A stretch of DNA of 7,712 nt. Origin: an uncultured Gemmatimonadota bacterium (GTDB lineage: Bacteria; Gemmatimonadota; Gemmatimonadetes; Gemmatimonadales; GWC2-71-9). The stretch is from NCBI GenBank assembly GCA_946480845.1, contig CAMLLJ010000132.1, positions 1-7,712 on the forward strand, in the 5' to 3' direction. Of this stretch, positions 5,865 to 7,712 are shown piece by piece. The notes under the pieces were generated by a model. The model saw only the letters and a program-made list of their open reading frames with translations. It did not search any database and had not been told where the DNA came from. The first letter of the stretch is position 1. Every line of letters begins with the position of its first letter. A program made the translations under genes and the position numbers.

Positions 5865-6647
5865 ATGACCTCACTCGGTGCGGTACCACACGACGACGTT
5901 GACCGGCTCCAGGCGCGGGTGAACGCCCTCGAGCACGAGCGGCGCCACCTGCTGGCCGTGATCGAGATCCTCCAGGAGATCGGCGGCTCGCTGCACTTCG
6001 TCGATATCGTGCAGGCCGTGGCCCGCCGGCTGGGCGAGGCCTTCGGGCTGGACCGCTCGTCGATCTTCCTGGCGGAGCGGGGCGGGCGCACGGTGCGCCT
6101 GGTGGCGAGCTACGAGGACCCGAGCATCCGCAACTACGTGGTGGACCTCGACCGCTACCCGGAGCTCCGCCAGGCGCTCCAGACCGGCCAGACCGTCCAC
6201 ATCGACGACGTCACCACCGACACGACACTCCGCCACGTGCGCGGCGCGCTGTCCACCAGGCGGGTCAAGTCCATCACCGTCGTCCCCATCACGTGGCGGG
6301 GCGCCTCCATCGGCGCGATCTTCCTGCGCACCTTCCGCGACGGCGCCCCGTTCTCGGACGCCGATGTCCGCTTCTGCCAGGTGGTCGCCAGCCTCACCGC
6401 GCGCGCGCTCCGCAATGCCCACCGCTTCGAGCGGCTGCAGGAGCGGAAGGGCGAGCCGGCCCCGGTCCGGAACCGCGAGCGGGAGCGCGCCGCACTGGTC
6501 GGCTACCTCCGCCGCCTCCTCGACGCCTTCGCCGACCGGGACGGGCCGTGGTCGGAGGACGCGCTCGCCAAGGCGAGCGCCGAAGAGATCGAGCGACTCG
6601 TGGGCGTCACCATGGCCGTGCTGTCCCAGGAGGCCACCGGACGGTGA
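5865..6647 (+). CDS. GAF-domain protein without an output domain
   Basis: This is a 260-residue cytoplasmic protein. Residues about 10-38 form a coiled coil (VDRLQARVNALEHERRHLLAV). A GAF domain follows at about 39-187, with GLDRSSIFLAERGGRTVRLVASYEDPS (61-87) and VKSITVVPITWRGASIGAIFLRTF (134-157) as its core strands. It ends DADVRFCQVVASLTARALRNAHRFERL, the usual last GAF helix. Residues 188-260 are charged and helical, with no recognisable kinase, GGDEF, HTH or phosphatase module. GAF domains bind small molecules such as cyclic nucleotides, haem or bilins, or mediate dimerisation; no cysteine in a bilin-type context is evident, so the ligand is unknown. ATG 5865 is chosen because it precedes the coiled coil; upstream in-frame sequence is not protein-like. 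Its Shine-Dalgarno (GCGGA) is weak. The stop overlaps the ligA start (GTGA), so it is probably co-translated with ligA. Confidence 0.85.
   Translation: MTSLGAVPHDDVDRLQARVNALEHERRHLLAVIEILQEIGGSLHFVDIVQAVARRLGEAFGLDRSSIFLAERGGRTVRLVASYEDPSIRNYVVDLDRYPELRQALQTGQTVHIDDVTTDTTLRHVRGALSTRRVKSITVVPITWRGASIGAIFLRTFRDGAPFSDADVRFCQVVASLTARALRNAHRFERLQERKGEPAPVRNRERERAALVGYLRRLLDAFADRDGPWSEDALAKASAEEIERLVGVTMAVLSQEATGR
6628..6633 (+). promoter_or_regulatory. strong ribosome binding site for ligA
   Basis: A perfect AGGAGG sits inside the last codons of the GAF gene, 10 bases before GTG 6644. It settles the ligA start at the GTG overlapping the GAF stop and means ligA can initiate on its own, in addition to coupling. 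Confidence 0.75.
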
Positions 6648-7712
6648 CGGCGGCGAGCGGGCGAAAGGCGCTCGCCGCGCGCGCGGAAGAGCTGCGCCGC
6701 CGCATCGACGAAGCGAACCAGGCCTACTACGTCGCCGACGCTCCCACGATCGCCGACGCCGAGTACGACGCGCTCTTCCGCGAGCTGCGCGAGATCGAAG
6801 CCGCCCACCCCGACCTGCAGTCCGCCGACAGCCCCACCCGCCGCGTCGGCGCCGAGCCCGCCTCGGCGCTCGCCAAGCACCCGCACCGCCGCCCCATGCT
6901 CTCGCTCGCCAACGCCTTCGACGCAGAGGAGCTGGCGCAGTGGGAGGAGCGGAACGCCCGCAACTCCCCCGAGGTGCGCGAGGCGGGCTACGTCGTCGAG
7001 GTGAAGATCGACGGGGCCGCCGTCAACCTGACCTATGCCGGCGGCCGCTTCGTCATGGGCGCCACCCGCGGGAACGGCGTGATCGGCGAGGACGTGACCG
7101 CGAACCTCCGCACCGTGGGCGACGTGCCGCTGGTGCTGCGCGGCAAGGGGTGGCCCGGCCTGATGGAGGTGAGGGGCGAGGTGTACATGCCGTACGAAAG
7201 CTTCAAGCGGCTCAACGCGTCGCGGGAACGGGAGGGGGAGCAGCTCTTCGCCAACCCGCGCAACGCGGCGGCGGGCGGGCTCCGCCAGCTCGATCCCGAG
7301 ATCACCCGGAAACGGCGCCTGCGCATCTTCGCCTTCTCGATCGAGGCGCTCGAAGGGCGCCTCGACGCGGCGACGCACGCGGAGGTGCTCGACCAGCTGG
7401 CAGCGTGGGGCTTTCCGGTGGAGCCGCACCGGCAGAGGCTCCCGGACCTCGCCGCGGTGCAGGAGGCGGTGCCGCAGTTCGAGAAGCTGCTGCCGACCCT
7501 GCCCTTCCAGGCCGACGGCATGGTGGTCAAGGTGGACCAGCTCCGCCTGCACGGCGAGCTGGGCATCGTCGGCGGCCGCGAGCCGCGCTGGGCCATTGCC
7601 CGGAAGTTCGCGCCCGAGGTGGCGGTGACGCAGCTCCGCGCCATCCGCATCAACGTGGGCCGCACCGGCGCGCTCAATCCCTACGCCGAGCTCGAGCCGG
7701 TCGAGGTGAGCG
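6644..7712 (+). CDS. ligA: NAD+-dependent DNA ligase, N-terminal half (3' end outside window)
   Basis: LigA seals nicks in replication and repair using NAD+ as AMP donor. The 356 visible residues cover domain Ia, the adenylation domain and the start of the OB fold; zinc finger, HhH and BRCT would lie outside the window. Domain Ia has AYYVADAPTIADAEYD (27-42), with Tyr28, Asp38, Tyr41 and Asp42 matching E. coli Tyr22, Asp32, Tyr35 and Asp36; E. coli His23 is Tyr29, a change I also recall in Thermus. The nucleophile is Lys121 in EVKIDG (E. coli Lys115), with Glu179 in EVRGE (Glu173) and Asp291 and Lys296 in ADGMVVK (Asp285, Lys290). FANPRNAAAGGLRQLD (202-217) and ARKFAPE (319-325) are family motifs with small changes (usually AAAGS and KFPAE), and TRGNG (141-145) replaces the usual TRGDG. 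INVGRTGALNPYAELEPVEV opens the OB fold. The GTG start and AGGAGG site are described in the adjoining entries. The gene is intact as far as seen. Confidence 0.97.
   Translation, partial: MTAASGRKALAARAEELRRRIDEANQAYYVADAPTIADAEYDALFRELREIEAAHPDLQSADSPTRRVGAEPASALAKHPHRRPMLSLANAFDAEELAQWEERNARNSPEVREAGYVVEVKIDGAAVNLTYAGGRFVMGATRGNGVIGEDVTANLRTVGDVPLVLRGKGWPGLMEVRGEVYMPYESFKRLNASREREGEQLFANPRNAAAGGLRQLDPEITRKRRLRIFAFSIEALEGRLDAATHAEVLDQLAAWGFPVEPHRQRLPDLAAVQEAVPQFEKLLPTLPFQADGMVVKVDQLRLHGELGIVGGREPRWAIARKFAPEVAVTQLRAIRINVGRTGALNPYAELEPVEVS

Noticed and set aside
6503..7552. 349-residue open frame on the minus strand opposite ligA
   Set aside because: It is a shadow of ligA, with low-complexity composition and no recognisable motif.
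1..7712. Phage defence, CRISPR, toxin-antitoxin, insertion sequence or secondary-metabolite genes
   Set aside because: No repeats with spacers, transposase motifs, inverted-repeat ends, nuclease or toxin pairs were seen. Base composition is even across the window, which looks like core chromosome.

Overview
This is a gene-dense window of bacterial chromosome with very high GC content (roughly 70% by eye) and strongly G/C-biased third codon positions. It holds mostly housekeeping genes and no visible mobile element, CRISPR array, tRNA or rRNA. The gene set and the style of several proteins suggest a member of the Gemmatimonadota or a similar GC-rich, Gram-negative-type bacterium. These are the small acidic-tailed membrane protein behind deoA, the GAF-only protein joined to ligA, and the Lnb-type protein. 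The assignment is from memory of family resemblance, with no search behind it.

Layout. (1) Positions 1-566, + strand: the 3' end of gyrB, followed at once by a GC-rich hairpin. (2) 601-2930, +: two membrane-associated genes joined by a 4-base GTGA overlap. The first is a multi-pass protein with a DoxX-like C-terminal half. The second is a secreted DUF4105/Lnb-type protein with a C-terminal membrane region, a candidate lipoprotein N-acyltransferase. (3) 2879-4416, - strand: deoA (thymidine/pyrimidine-nucleoside phosphorylase) and a 72-residue membrane protein joined by a 4-base ATGA overlap. The small gene converges on and overlaps the Lnb-type gene by 52 bases. (4) 4458-5258, +: an exported TPR protein, divergent from deoA with only 41 bases between start codons. 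(5) 5273-5299: a perfect 11-bp hairpin between convergent genes. (6) 5316-5609, -: a YtxH-type small membrane protein with a candidate promoter. (7) 5610-5864: a divergent intergenic region of 255 bases with promoter-like elements. (8) 5865-7712, +: a GAF-domain protein joined by a 4-base GTGA overlap to ligA (NAD+-dependent DNA ligase), which runs off the window after 356 residues.

How the genes fit together. The window carries two DNA-metabolism genes, gyrB at one edge and ligA at the other, and a nucleoside salvage enzyme. Between them are small envelope proteins: the DoxX-like/Lnb pair, the 72-residue protein, the exported TPR protein and the YtxH protein. Three pairs are translationally coupled by overlap (601/1650, deoA/72-aa, GAF/ligA). 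No obvious multi-gene novel system is present. The most interesting items are the Lnb-type protein and its coupled partner, the conserved-looking small protein behind deoA, and the stand-alone GAF protein coupled to ligA.
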